Shown here piece after piece: positions 42,778 to 52,108 of a DNA stretch of 64,000 nt. This stretch comes from Stutzerimonas sp. S1 (GTDB lineage: Bacteria > Pseudomonadota > Gammaproteobacteria > Pseudomonadales > Pseudomonadaceae): NCBI RefSeq assembly GCF_025966695.1, contig NZ_JAOEIY010000008.1:124001-188000 (forward strand), given 5' to 3'. How positions within the stretch are numbered: the stretch's first letter is position 1; every line of letters starts with the position of its first letter. The notes under the pieces are model-generated. The model worked only from the letters and a program-made list of their open reading frames with translations, did no database searches and was not told where the DNA came from. Made by a program: the position numbers and the translations under genes.

Positions 42778-45700
42778 CACAGCGTCGCCGGCAGCTTGAA
42801 GCCGCGCAGCAGCGCGAGGTCGAACGGATTCGGCGAGCGCTGCGCGTGCAGGAGGTAGTTGGCGCGCAGGCCGCCGAGGTCGGCCTTGAGCATCAACACG
42901 TCACGGCCGCTGTGGTAGTCGACCTGCATCAGGTCGATCAGGCGGAACAGCGACCAGGGCCCGGTGTTCTTCTCGATACCCACGCGGCGACCGCCGAGCT
43001 CTTCCACCACCAGGCTGGTGCGTCCGTCGTCGGCTTCGGCCGGCCAGCGGAATGCGGTCTGCACGATCGGGCCGTGGCGGTACTCCAGCTGCTGGTTGCC
43101 GAAGCGGAAGTCGGCCCGGCCGAGGCTCGAATCCAGCGAGTACGGCTCCAGCTTGAACAGGATCAGCGGCTCGTTGGGGTTTTCGGCGAAGAAGCTGCGG
43201 CGAATGGTCTGCGCCCGGCTCATCTGCGCGAGGAACTGCTCGGACAACGGCAGGCCGCGGCCATCGACTCGGCGCAGCTGGTACTGACCGGCGCTGCCGC
43301 TGACGAAGGGCTTGAGGTAGCGCTCGAAGAAGCTGTCCGCCAGGCCCTGGGCCTTGAAGAACTCGCGGAAGTCAGCGAGGGCGACGTCGCTGGCGCTGTG
43401 GGCGCTGAACGGATAGCGCGCGCGCAGGGCACCGCGATAGCTGGCATAGAGTTCGTTGCGATAGCGCTGGTTGAGGTAGTGATAGGCATCGCTGAGCACC
43501 AGCGACCAGCTGTCCTCGGCCAGCAGCCCCAGCCACTTGCCCAGCGGCTGCGGCAGCCGTGCAGCGCTGTTGCGCAGCTGGTTGATGGCGTCGCGTTGGC
43601 CGCCCATGCGTGCCTTGGCCATCTCGAAGGCGGCCTGTTCCGGTGCGCTGGCATGGGCCAGCGAGGCCAGCTGCAATTGCAGGGCGTCGAGGGCCTGCAG
43701 ACTGGCGCTCAACTCCGGGCCGGCTGCGCCGTTTTCGTCCAGCAGCTGGTGCAACGGCGCGAAGCGCCGCTCCAGGGTCTTGCGTGCGGTGTCGGGTACG
43801 TTCTTCAGCAGCGCAGCCTGGGTCTGCTCCGCCGCGGCAGTGGCCAGTTTGGCCGCCTTGCCGAGCTTGCCACCGGCATCTTGCGCCGCTTCGGCCAGCT
43901 CGCCGGCCTCGGCGGCCGCTTCGGTCAGACCGGCGAAGCGGGTGTTCTCGCGTATTTCCAGCAGCAGTTGCAGCAGCGGCGAGTTGGCCGCGGTGAGCCC
44001 GGCGAGCTGTGCAGCACCCTGCGCCGCGCTGGCGGCCGGGAGAATGTTCAGCTGGGCGATCGCTTCGCTCCAGTGCGCGGCGTAGTCGCGGAAATACAGC
44101 TGCTCCATTTCCGTCAGCAGGCGGCTCAGGTCCTTGGCGCTGAGGCTGTCGCCTTCGCCCAGCACCCAGTTGTCGCGCAGAATCTCACTGACCAGATCGG
44201 CGCCCTGAGCGACGAACAGCTTGTGATAGCCGCGCTGGGTATAGAAGCCGGGAATCGCATAGTCGCCGCCGACGAACAGCGATGCCTGCGGACCGAGCTG
44301 CGTGTTCAGACGATAGTCGGGAAGGTTGCGCGCCTGATCGCGCAGCATGCGGTACACCACTGCCGCCAGCGATTCGCTGCGCAACTGGGCGCGGGCCTTG
44401 GCCACCAGTTTTTCGTTCAGCTGATACGGCGCGAAGGATTCCTCCAGCAGGCGCGCAAAGTGCGTGTTGAGCCCCTGCTGCGCCACGGCATTGCCCGGAT
44501 GGCGCAGCGACCAGTCGGCGGCCAGCCAGTCCTTGAGAAACGCAGCATCACGGCGTTCGGCCAGGTTCAGCATGAGATAGGCGCGCAGGCTGCCGAGCAG
44601 TTGCTCGCGGTCGTTCAAGTTGGCGCGAATCTGCGCTTCCAGCTGCCGGCCGACACGTGGCAGCAGCAGTTTCTCCAGATCGCGGCGGTAGGCCTCGTGC
44701 AGCGTCGGGTCGACCGCCTCGCCCTGATACAGGCCGCCCCGGCGCAGCCAGGACACCTCGTCTTTCGGCGGGAACACCTCGGTCGCCGCATAGCTCGCGT
44801 CCAGAGCCTTGAGCGTGCGCAGAGCCTCGTCTCCCGCCTCGATGGACTTGCGCTCGCTGCCGAGTTGCTGGGCGATGCCGCGCAGCTGTTCCAGGCGCTC
44901 GTGGTTGCCCGAGAAGTTCAGCGCCCAGGCGCCGCCGATCAGCAGCAGGCAGCCGAAGGCGCCGGCATAGAGGGCACGCTGGCCCCAGTCGATGCGGCGC
45001 ACCTCGCGTTGGTCGAGGCCCGCCAGTTCGGCTTCCGGGAAGATCACCCGGCTGAGCAGCTGATTGATGAAGCGCGCACGGCCGCTGCGGAAGGTTGGCA
45101 GTGCACTGCTGGCCAGGCCGAGCTGACGACCGATGCCGGCGGTGAGCGGGTCGAGACCTTCGCGCAGTTGCGGCGCGCTGGTCAGGTAGAAGCCGCGCAA
45201 CTGGCTGGCACGCTGGTAACGGTTGCCAGCGAAGGCCAGTTCGATGAACAGGCTCAGATGCTCGCCGATCTGCCCCAGCTGATGGGGGAAGTCGAGGATG
45301 CGGCCACGGCGCTGGGTATCGCGCTCCTGATGCATGCGCAGGATCACCTGGCTGTTCAGCCGGCGCAGCAGTTCCTCGAACTCCTGGCGCACGACCTGCG
45401 CGTCGCTGCCATTCTGTTCCTTGCGGAAACTCGCGCCGAGCACCTGATCGCTTTCCTCCCGCGACAGCTGCTCGAAGAACTCGTCGAAACCGAGAATCCG
45501 ATCGGCCTTGCTCAGCACCAGGTAGACCGGCACGTCCACGCTCAGACGTTGATGGATCTCATGCAGGCGCTGACGGGTCTGGCGGGCAAGGTTCTCCAGC
45601 TCCAGTTCACTGCCGCCCTGCAGCTGGTCCACGGGCAGGTTGACCAGCACGCCGTTGAGCGGCCGTGCACGACGCCTGCGCAGCAGACCGAGCAAAGTAT

Positions 45701-46316
45701 CCCAGGCGCTGCCGTCGACGGCAGCGTCGGGCTGGGTCAGGTAGCGGCCGGCGGTGTCGATCAGCACGGCATGATCGGCGAAGTACCAGTCGGCATAGCG
45801 AGTGCCGGAGACGTCCTTGGTCAGGCGCTGCTGTTCGCTGCGGTTGAGCGGAAAGTCCAGGCCGGAGAAATCCAGCAGGCTGGTCTTGCCGCTACCCTGC
45901 GGGCCGATCAGCAGGTACCAGGGCAGCTCGCTGCGCCATTTCTCGCTGCGCCCGCGATAGAGGCTGGAGGTCTTCAGGGTGCGCAGCGCCTGTTTGAAGC
46001 GATGGCGCAACTCCTGTTGCTCTTCGCCGATCAGGCCGTCGCGGCGCAGTTGTTCCTGAACGTCCTGATCCTCGGCGTCGCGCTTCTTGCGCGCGCTGGC
46101 GCGCCAGCTGGCGAAGACCATGGCCAGGCCCCAGCCGAGAAACAGCACGCTGATGCTCAGCAGGCGGGCGGTCGCCGCCTCCCAGAATCGGTAGTCGTCG
46201 ACTGCCAGCAACGGCCCGACGAACCACACCACGACCGCCAGCAGCAGGACCAGCAGTAGGCTCCAGACCCAGGTCCGGCGCAGCACGGCGCCGAGTTTGC
46301 CGAAGAACGTCTTCAT
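42777..46316 (-). CDS. tssM: T6SS inner-membrane complex protein TssM (IcmF)
   Basis: An 1179-residue protein. Two N-terminal membrane segments (about 17-36 and 50-68), a cytoplasmic NTPase-like domain with intact Walker A (GPQGSGKTS, 138-146), a third membrane segment (about 440-460) and a long periplasmic domain. It forms the membrane complex with TssL and TssJ that crosses the envelope. Walker A is not conserved in all TssM proteins; here it is. The gene lies between tssL and the phosphatase gene. Confidence 0.95.
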   Translation of the reverse strand: MKTFFGKLGAVLRRTWVWSLLLVLLLAVVVWFVGPLLAVDDYRFWEAATARLLSISVLFLGWGLAMVFASWRASARKKRDAEDQDVQEQLRRDGLIGEEQQELRHRFKQALRTLKTSSLYRGRSEKWRSELPWYLLIGPQGSGKTSLLDFSGLDFPLNRSEQQRLTKDVSGTRYADWYFADHAVLIDTAGRYLTQPDAAVDGSAWDTLLGLLRRRRARPLNGVLVNLPVDQLQGGSELELENLARQTRQRLHEIHQRLSVDVPVYLVLSKADRILGFDEFFEQLSREESDQVLGASFRKEQNGSDAQVVRQEFEELLRRLNSQVILRMHQERDTQRRGRILDFPHQLGQIGEHLSLFIELAFAGNRYQRASQLRGFYLTSAPQLREGLDPLTAGIGRQLGLASSALPTFRSGRARFINQLLSRVIFPEAELAGLDQREVRRIDWGQRALYAGAFGCLLLIGGAWALNFSGNHERLEQLRGIAQQLGSERKSIEAGDEALRTLKALDASYAATEVFPPKDEVSWLRRGGLYQGEAVDPTLHEAYRRDLEKLLLPRVGRQLEAQIRANLNDREQLLGSLRAYLMLNLAERRDAAFLKDWLAADWSLRHPGNAVAQQGLNTHFARLLEESFAPYQLNEKLVAKARAQLRSESLAAVVYRMLRDQARNLPDYRLNTQLGPQASLFVGGDYAIPGFYTQRGYHKLFVAQGADLVSEILRDNWVLGEGDSLSAKDLSRLLTEMEQLYFRDYAAHWSEAIAQLNILPAASAAQGAAQLAGLTAANSPLLQLLLEIRENTRFAGLTEAAAEAGELAEAAQDAGGKLGKAAKLATAAAEQTQAALLKNVPDTARKTLERRFAPLHQLLDENGAAGPELSASLQALDALQLQLASLAHASAPEQAAFEMAKARMGGQRDAINQLRNSAARLPQPLGKWLGLLAEDSWSLVLSDAYHYLNQRYRNELYASYRGALRARYPFSAHSASDVALADFREFFKAQGLADSFFERYLKPFVSGSAGQYQLRRVDGRGLPLSEQFLAQMSRAQTIRRSFFAENPNEPLILFKLEPYSLDSSLGRADFRFGNQQLEYRHGPIVQTAFRWPAEADDGRTSLVVEELGGRRVGIEKNTGPWSLFRLIDLMQVDYHSGRDVLMLKADLGGLRANYLLHAQRSPNPFDLALLRGFKLPATL

Positions 46317-46317
46317 C

Positions 46318-47199
46318 TCATTTCATCCCTGACAAGGTGGAGTCGCCGGCATCCATGTCCAGCGAGCGATAGGGTTGCAGCACGCTCTCTCGTTGTTCGC
46401 CGAGCACCCAGGCGAAACCGCCGTAGATCACCCCGAGGCACATCAGGGTGAACAGCGCGACCATCCACCAGGGCACGATGCGCACCAGGCGCCGGCGGGT
46501 GTCCTTGAGGCCCTCCCAATGCGGCGACAGCTCGCGCGGGATGTCGCCGCGCATCTGGCGGATCTGCCGGTAAAGGCTGTCGCGTACCGCTTCCAGTTCG
46601 AGCATGCCGCGCGGCAGCACGCGGTACTTGCCCTCGAAGCCAAGCGACAGGCAGAGGTACATCAGTTCGAGCATCGGCAGGTGCTTGACCGGGTTGCGCG
46701 ATAGCCGCTCGAGCAGCTGGAAGAACTTCTCGCCGCCGAAGGTCTCGTTGTGAAAGGAGGACAGCAAGCTCATCTGCGACCATTCGCTCTCGTTGCCCCA
46801 GGGCGTGGTCACCACGGCCTCGTCGAGCACGGTGCAGAGCACGTAGCGCGCCGCCATTACCTGGCTGCTTTCGGCGCCGTCATGCAGCGCGCGATGCTCG
46901 AACAGCTTGATCGCGCTGCTCAACTGGCCGTGCAGGGCCTGCAGGTCTTCGCTTTCCAGGCTGTGCTTGAAACGCACCACTTCCGACAGCAGCGGCGAGG
47001 CGGCGGCCACCAGCGGGTTGAGGCTGATATTGAAGGTCTCCGCCGGGCGCAGGCGCGCAGCGTAGATCATCCGCTCTTCCAGCTGCTCGAAGCGCGGCGG
47101 GGTGTCGAAGTCGGTCAGCGTGCTCTGCGCCGGCGCTTCTCCCGCTCGATTGACGATGACCGTGCGCTCGTCCTGTCCGTAATCCATTTCCTTGATCAT
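46318..47199 (-). CDS. tssL: T6SS membrane complex protein TssL (DotU)
   Basis: A 293-residue protein with a DotU-type cytoplasmic domain (about 50-220, including AARYVLCTVLDEAVVTTPWG and LLSSFHNETFGGEKFFQLLERL) and a single C-terminal membrane anchor (about 255-275). It has no OmpA-like peptidoglycan-binding extension, as in the classical form. It partners TssM and TssJ. It sits 5 bp after tssK and 1 bp before tssM. The actual start may be the internal ATG at 47184 (MDYGQDERT). Confidence 0.94.
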   Translation of the reverse strand: MIKEMDYGQDERTVIVNRAGEAPAQSTLTDFDTPPRFEQLEERMIYAARLRPAETFNISLNPLVAAASPLLSEVVRFKHSLESEDLQALHGQLSSAIKLFEHRALHDGAESSQVMAARYVLCTVLDEAVVTTPWGNESEWSQMSLLSSFHNETFGGEKFFQLLERLSRNPVKHLPMLELMYLCLSLGFEGKYRVLPRGMLELEAVRDSLYRQIRQMRGDIPRELSPHWEGLKDTRRRLVRIVPWWMVALFTLMCLGVIYGGFAWVLGEQRESVLQPYRSLDMDAGDSTLSGMK

Positions 47200-47204
47200 G
47201 TCGC

Positions 47205-48536
47205 TCAGTCCCTGACCGCCCAGAATTTCAGTTCGAGCCCGGCGAAGTCACCGGACACATGGAAGGCAAAGCCGCCGGAACGCTCCAGTTGCGCCTGGTC
47301 CTCGGCGTTGAGTTCCAGCGCGAAGTAGGTCTTGCCGGCATGGAAGGGGATCTGCCGCGGCGCCACCGGCAGCGGCTTGAGGCGGATGCCCGGCAGATGC
47401 AGGTTGACCAGCTGGCGGATGCGCTCCACCGGACCGATCTTCAGGTGCGCCGGCAGGCGGGTGCGCAGGGTTTCCGAATCGCACTGGGCGCTGGCGGCGA
47501 GCACGAAGGACGCCGTGCCGAGCAGCTTGTGGTCGTGCAGCGGCGATACCTGGATGCCGTACTGACGCTGCTGCAGCAGCAGTTCGATGGCGTGCTGCTC
47601 GAGCACCATCGACAGCACCTGGCGGATCGCGTCCATCAGCTTGCGGAAGCTCGCGCCCTGGTCGCTGTGCTGGTAGCGGCCATCCAGGCGCGGGCGCTTG
47701 CTCTCGCTGGAGAAGGTCGCCAGCTCGCCGAGCAGGCCAAGCAGGTCGCGGTAGATCTGCTCCGGATGCACCTGCTCCACGCCCAGGTAGTGGCGTAGCA
47801 CCGGTTCATGACGGTTGATCAGCTGCAGCATCATGAAGTCGCCGACCTCCGCGCCACCGACCTTGCCGGTGGCGCTGATGCGCTCGGCAAGGGTGTCGCC
47901 GCGGTGGGCGAGCATGCTGATCACTTCCTTCAGGCAGGACAGCAGGTAGCCCGAAGCCTGGAAGTTGACGTAGGTCGGAATGAACTCCGGGTCGAGGCTG
48001 ATGACCCCGTCCGGCGTGGTGTCGAGCACCTCGCACAGCTGCAGCTTCACGTAGGCCTGGTCGCTCTGCTGCTCGCCCAGCAGCAGGCGGAAATCCGGCA
48101 GGCCGGTGCTGACCTGGCTGGTGCTGCTGTCGCCGGCATTGGAATCGGCGACCTCCAGCTCATGGGCGGTGTAGCGCGCCAGCACGTCCTTCTGCTCGGG
48201 CCGGCGGGTTTCGATGTGGTTGCCGGTGACCAGCGGCAGCGCGAGATAGACCAGGGTGCTGCCGGTGTTCGGCGGGATGTCCAGGGCCAGTGGCTCGCGT
48301 TCGCTGCCCAGCTCGAACAGGGTGCCGTCCGGGAGGATGCCGCTGGCCTGGCTGAGCACCAGCTTGCCCATGTTGAGGAACTGGCGGTCGATCTCCAGGT
48401 TGAAGAAACCCCAGGCATAGCTGCCCAGCTTCTGGGTGCGCGCCTTGAGCTGGTGGTCGTAGTAGCGATCGCTTTGCTGGAAGTGCTGCGGGCGCAGCAG
48501 CATGCCTTCCTGCCAGACAACCTTGTGCAGGCTCAT
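47205..48536 (-). CDS. tssK: T6SS baseplate protein TssK
   Basis: A 443-residue protein with the standard TssK start (MSLHKVVWQEGMLLRPQHFQQSDRYYDH) and the TssK block HDHKLLGTASFVLAASAQCDSETLRTRLP near the C-terminus. TssK links the baseplate to the TssJLM membrane complex. It is 2 bp downstream of tssJ. Length and start match the family. Confidence 0.95.
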   Translation of the reverse strand: MSLHKVVWQEGMLLRPQHFQQSDRYYDHQLKARTQKLGSYAWGFFNLEIDRQFLNMGKLVLSQASGILPDGTLFELGSEREPLALDIPPNTGSTLVYLALPLVTGNHIETRRPEQKDVLARYTAHELEVADSNAGDSSTSQVSTGLPDFRLLLGEQQSDQAYVKLQLCEVLDTTPDGVISLDPEFIPTYVNFQASGYLLSCLKEVISMLAHRGDTLAERISATGKVGGAEVGDFMMLQLINRHEPVLRHYLGVEQVHPEQIYRDLLGLLGELATFSSESKRPRLDGRYQHSDQGASFRKLMDAIRQVLSMVLEQHAIELLLQQRQYGIQVSPLHDHKLLGTASFVLAASAQCDSETLRTRLPAHLKIGPVERIRQLVNLHLPGIRLKPLPVAPRQIPFHAGKTYFALELNAEDQAQLERSGGFAFHVSGDFAGLELKFWAVRD

Positions 48537-48538
48537 GC

Positions 48539-49021
48539 TTACTGTCCTTCTTCGGCGAGCGGATCGAACAGCGCGATGCCGCGCTCATCCAGGCTCAGGG
48601 CGACATGGGTGCGCTCCTGCGGCGGCAGGGCAATCACATAGCGCCAGCTGGCTTCCGGCAGGTCGCGGTAGGCGGCCAGCACGCCGACGTAGCGGCTGCC
48701 GTCCTGCACCGAGAGCTTTAGCTCGCGGCTTTCGCCGGGACGCAGTTCCAGTTCCTCGGAGGTCACCAGGTCCGGTGCCAGGGCTTCCTTGGGCCGCTGG
48801 TAGAGGGCGAAGAAGTCGCCGTTCTCGAACGCCACCGGATGCTTGAGCTCCAGCAGGCGCAGCACGATCGGCGACGGCCGGCCGTTGAGATCGGGGTTGA
48901 GGCGGTCGCTGCCGTGCAGTTCGAGGTCGAGCTTGGTCAGCTTGGAGTACGGCGACAGCGCCGAGCAGCCGCCCAGCACGAGCAGCGAGGCCAGCATGGC
49001 CAGGGTTATGCGACGAGGCAT
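48539..49021 (-). CDS. tssJ: T6SS outer-membrane lipoprotein TssJ
   Basis: A 160-residue lipoprotein with signal peptide and lipobox (LVLGGC, cysteine at 19), followed by the TssJ beta-sandwich domain with the conserved LELHGSDRLNPDLNGRPSPIVLRLLELKHPVAFENGDFFALYQ. TssJ anchors TssM to the outer membrane. It is in the usual fha-tssJ-tssK order. Confidence 0.93.
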   Translation of the reverse strand: MPRRITLAMLASLLVLGGCSALSPYSKLTKLDLELHGSDRLNPDLNGRPSPIVLRLLELKHPVAFENGDFFALYQRPKEALAPDLVTSEELELRPGESRELKLSVQDGSRYVGVLAAYRDLPEASWRYVIALPPQERTHVALSLDERGIALFDPLAEEGQ

Positions 49022-49025
49022 GGGA

Positions 49026-50222
49026 TCATCCTTGATGGGTTGAATCGAGCGTGGCGATCAGGCGCACCTGCTCCTCATAGGTCTTGGCGAAGTCGCGGGC
49101 GAACAATCGCTCGCTCCAGTCGGCATCCTGGCCGAGGCTTTGATGCAGCCGGCGATAGGCGCGCCAGCGACTGCCGGCAGTGGCGATCAGCGGTTTGCGG
49201 CCTTCACGTTCGAAACGCAGCGCCAGCTGCTCTGGTGCCAGCTGCTCGAACATTGCGTGAACAGCCGCGCGGCTGGCCGCCAGCAGTGCCACCTGATGCG
49301 CCTGCAGGTCGCGGAAGGCGCGGCCGATGGCCTGTTCGGCCGGCAGCTGGCCGGGCTTGCCGCCGCGCAGCAGGGCGCTCAGGGCCTCGCCGGCATCGGC
49401 GCTGTGCTTGAGCGGGTTGTTGCCGGCGCTCTGCACGGTGGTCAGCGCCAGGCGCAGCTCGTTCTTCAGCTCGCTGCGGGTGCGCAGGCTCTGCTGCAGG
49501 CCGCCGACGCTCTGCTTGAGCAGGCGGGCGGCGTTCAGCGCCAAGGCCTGGCGCTGCTCCTCGTCGAGGTCGTCGAGTTCGATGCCCAGCGCTTCGCCGA
49601 AACGTGTCCAGAATCCCTGTGTCAGTCGTTCGGGCTCGGCTTCGTGCTTGGTTTCGGGCGCCGCCTGCGGCATGACCAGCTCCGGCAACGGCAGGCTTTC
49701 CATGTCGATGCGTGCGTAGTCGCGCTGCTGGGCCTGGCGCTGTGGCGCAACCAGGGCGAGGTCGAGGTCGTCGACTTCGGCGTAGATGCGCTCCTGCTGG
49801 TCCATGGCGACCAGCGGATCGAGGTCGAGAAAGGCATCGTCGGGGATGATGCTGCCGGCCGGCTGCGGGCGGCCGATGTCCCCTTCGAACAGCGCCGGGT
49901 CCTGGATCAGCCGCGCGCGGATCTCGAAGTCGCCCAGGCAGTAGACGCTGCCATGCTCGATGCGCTGCGGCTGGCCCTTGACTAGGCTGGCGCCACTGTC
50001 CTTGAGCTGGATGCCGTTGCTGCTGGTGTCGGTGAGGAAGAACGCCCCATCGCGGTAGCTGATCATTGCGTGGCGCCCGGAGAGGACGCGCTTGCGGTCG
50101 GGGATCACCCAGTCGCAGCCTTCTGCGCGGCCGATCACGCCGCCGGCCTGCTTGAAGGTTTTGGTGGTCAGCAGACCCGGCACGAATTGCTGGGCGCCTA
50201 CCATATCGAAGACCAGTTCCAT
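49026..50222 (-). CDS. tagH: T6SS FHA-domain scaffold protein (Fha/TagH)
   Basis: A 398-residue protein. The N-terminal FHA domain (about 20-100) has the phosphothreonine-binding pattern (SGRHAMISYRDGAFFLTDTSSNGIQL). The C-terminal half (about 200-398) is the type VI-specific TagH region (FWTRFGEALGIELDDL and the terminal SRWRAYRRLHQSLGQDADWSERLFARDFAKTYEEQV). It would be phosphorylated by the kinase at 41078. It lies downstream of the sigma-54 activator and a tiny lipoprotein gene. Confidence 0.94.
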   Translation of the reverse strand: MELVFDMVGAQQFVPGLLTTKTFKQAGGVIGRAEGCDWVIPDRKRVLSGRHAMISYRDGAFFLTDTSSNGIQLKDSGASLVKGQPQRIEHGSVYCLGDFEIRARLIQDPALFEGDIGRPQPAGSIIPDDAFLDLDPLVAMDQQERIYAEVDDLDLALVAPQRQAQQRDYARIDMESLPLPELVMPQAAPETKHEAEPERLTQGFWTRFGEALGIELDDLDEEQRQALALNAARLLKQSVGGLQQSLRTRSELKNELRLALTTVQSAGNNPLKHSADAGEALSALLRGGKPGQLPAEQAIGRAFRDLQAHQVALLAASRAAVHAMFEQLAPEQLALRFEREGRKPLIATAGSRWRAYRRLHQSLGQDADWSERLFARDFAKTYEEQVRLIATLDSTHQG

Positions 50223-50242
50223 GGTCGTGTCGCTCCTTGCGG

Positions 50243-50377
50243 TTATTGGCCGCGATTCAAGGCTTGCGGGTCGCCCAGCGGACGATATTGGTCATCGTTG
50301 AATTTGTAGTTGCCGGTGCAGCCGGTGAGCAGGGCTGCGGCGATGAGCGAAACGAGGGCGTAATAGCGCACGGGCAC
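50243..50377 (-). CDS. Tiny putative lipoprotein (44 aa) in the T6SS operon
   Basis: A 44-residue product beginning at GTG behind a perfect AGGAGGAAATC ribosome-binding site. It has a short signal sequence with lipobox (LLTGC, cysteine at 20) and a 24-residue polar tail (TGNYKFNDDQYRPLGDPQAL). It lies between the sigma-54 regulator and the FHA gene. Position matches the small lipoprotein gene of HSI-II-type loci in Pseudomonas. Function is unknown. Confidence 0.65.
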   Translation of the reverse strand: MPVRYYALVSLIAAALLTGCTGNYKFNDDQYRPLGDPQALNRGQ

Positions 50378-50589
50378 GCGATTTCCTCCTTGAAGTCGTG
50401 TGTGGGGAGCGAGGTGCGCCTGGCGGCGCGACACGGGCGGCACATTGAAGTTCAGTTGTGGTGTTTGGCAGGTGACCCGGTTCACAGAACATCCGCCGGA
50501 TGCTGCCGAAACGCGCAGACGGTCAGATATGCCCGCGCGGTTGCGGATGCCGGCGCCGATGCGGCGCGTGCCTGGGCGTCCGTGCTGCA

Positions 50590-52107
<1,518 letters not shown>

Positions 52108-52108
52108 C

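Noticed and set aside
42684-46259. 1191-codon plus-strand open frame
   Set aside because: It is the antisense shadow of tssM; the protein is Gln/Ala/Leu-rich with no domain pattern.
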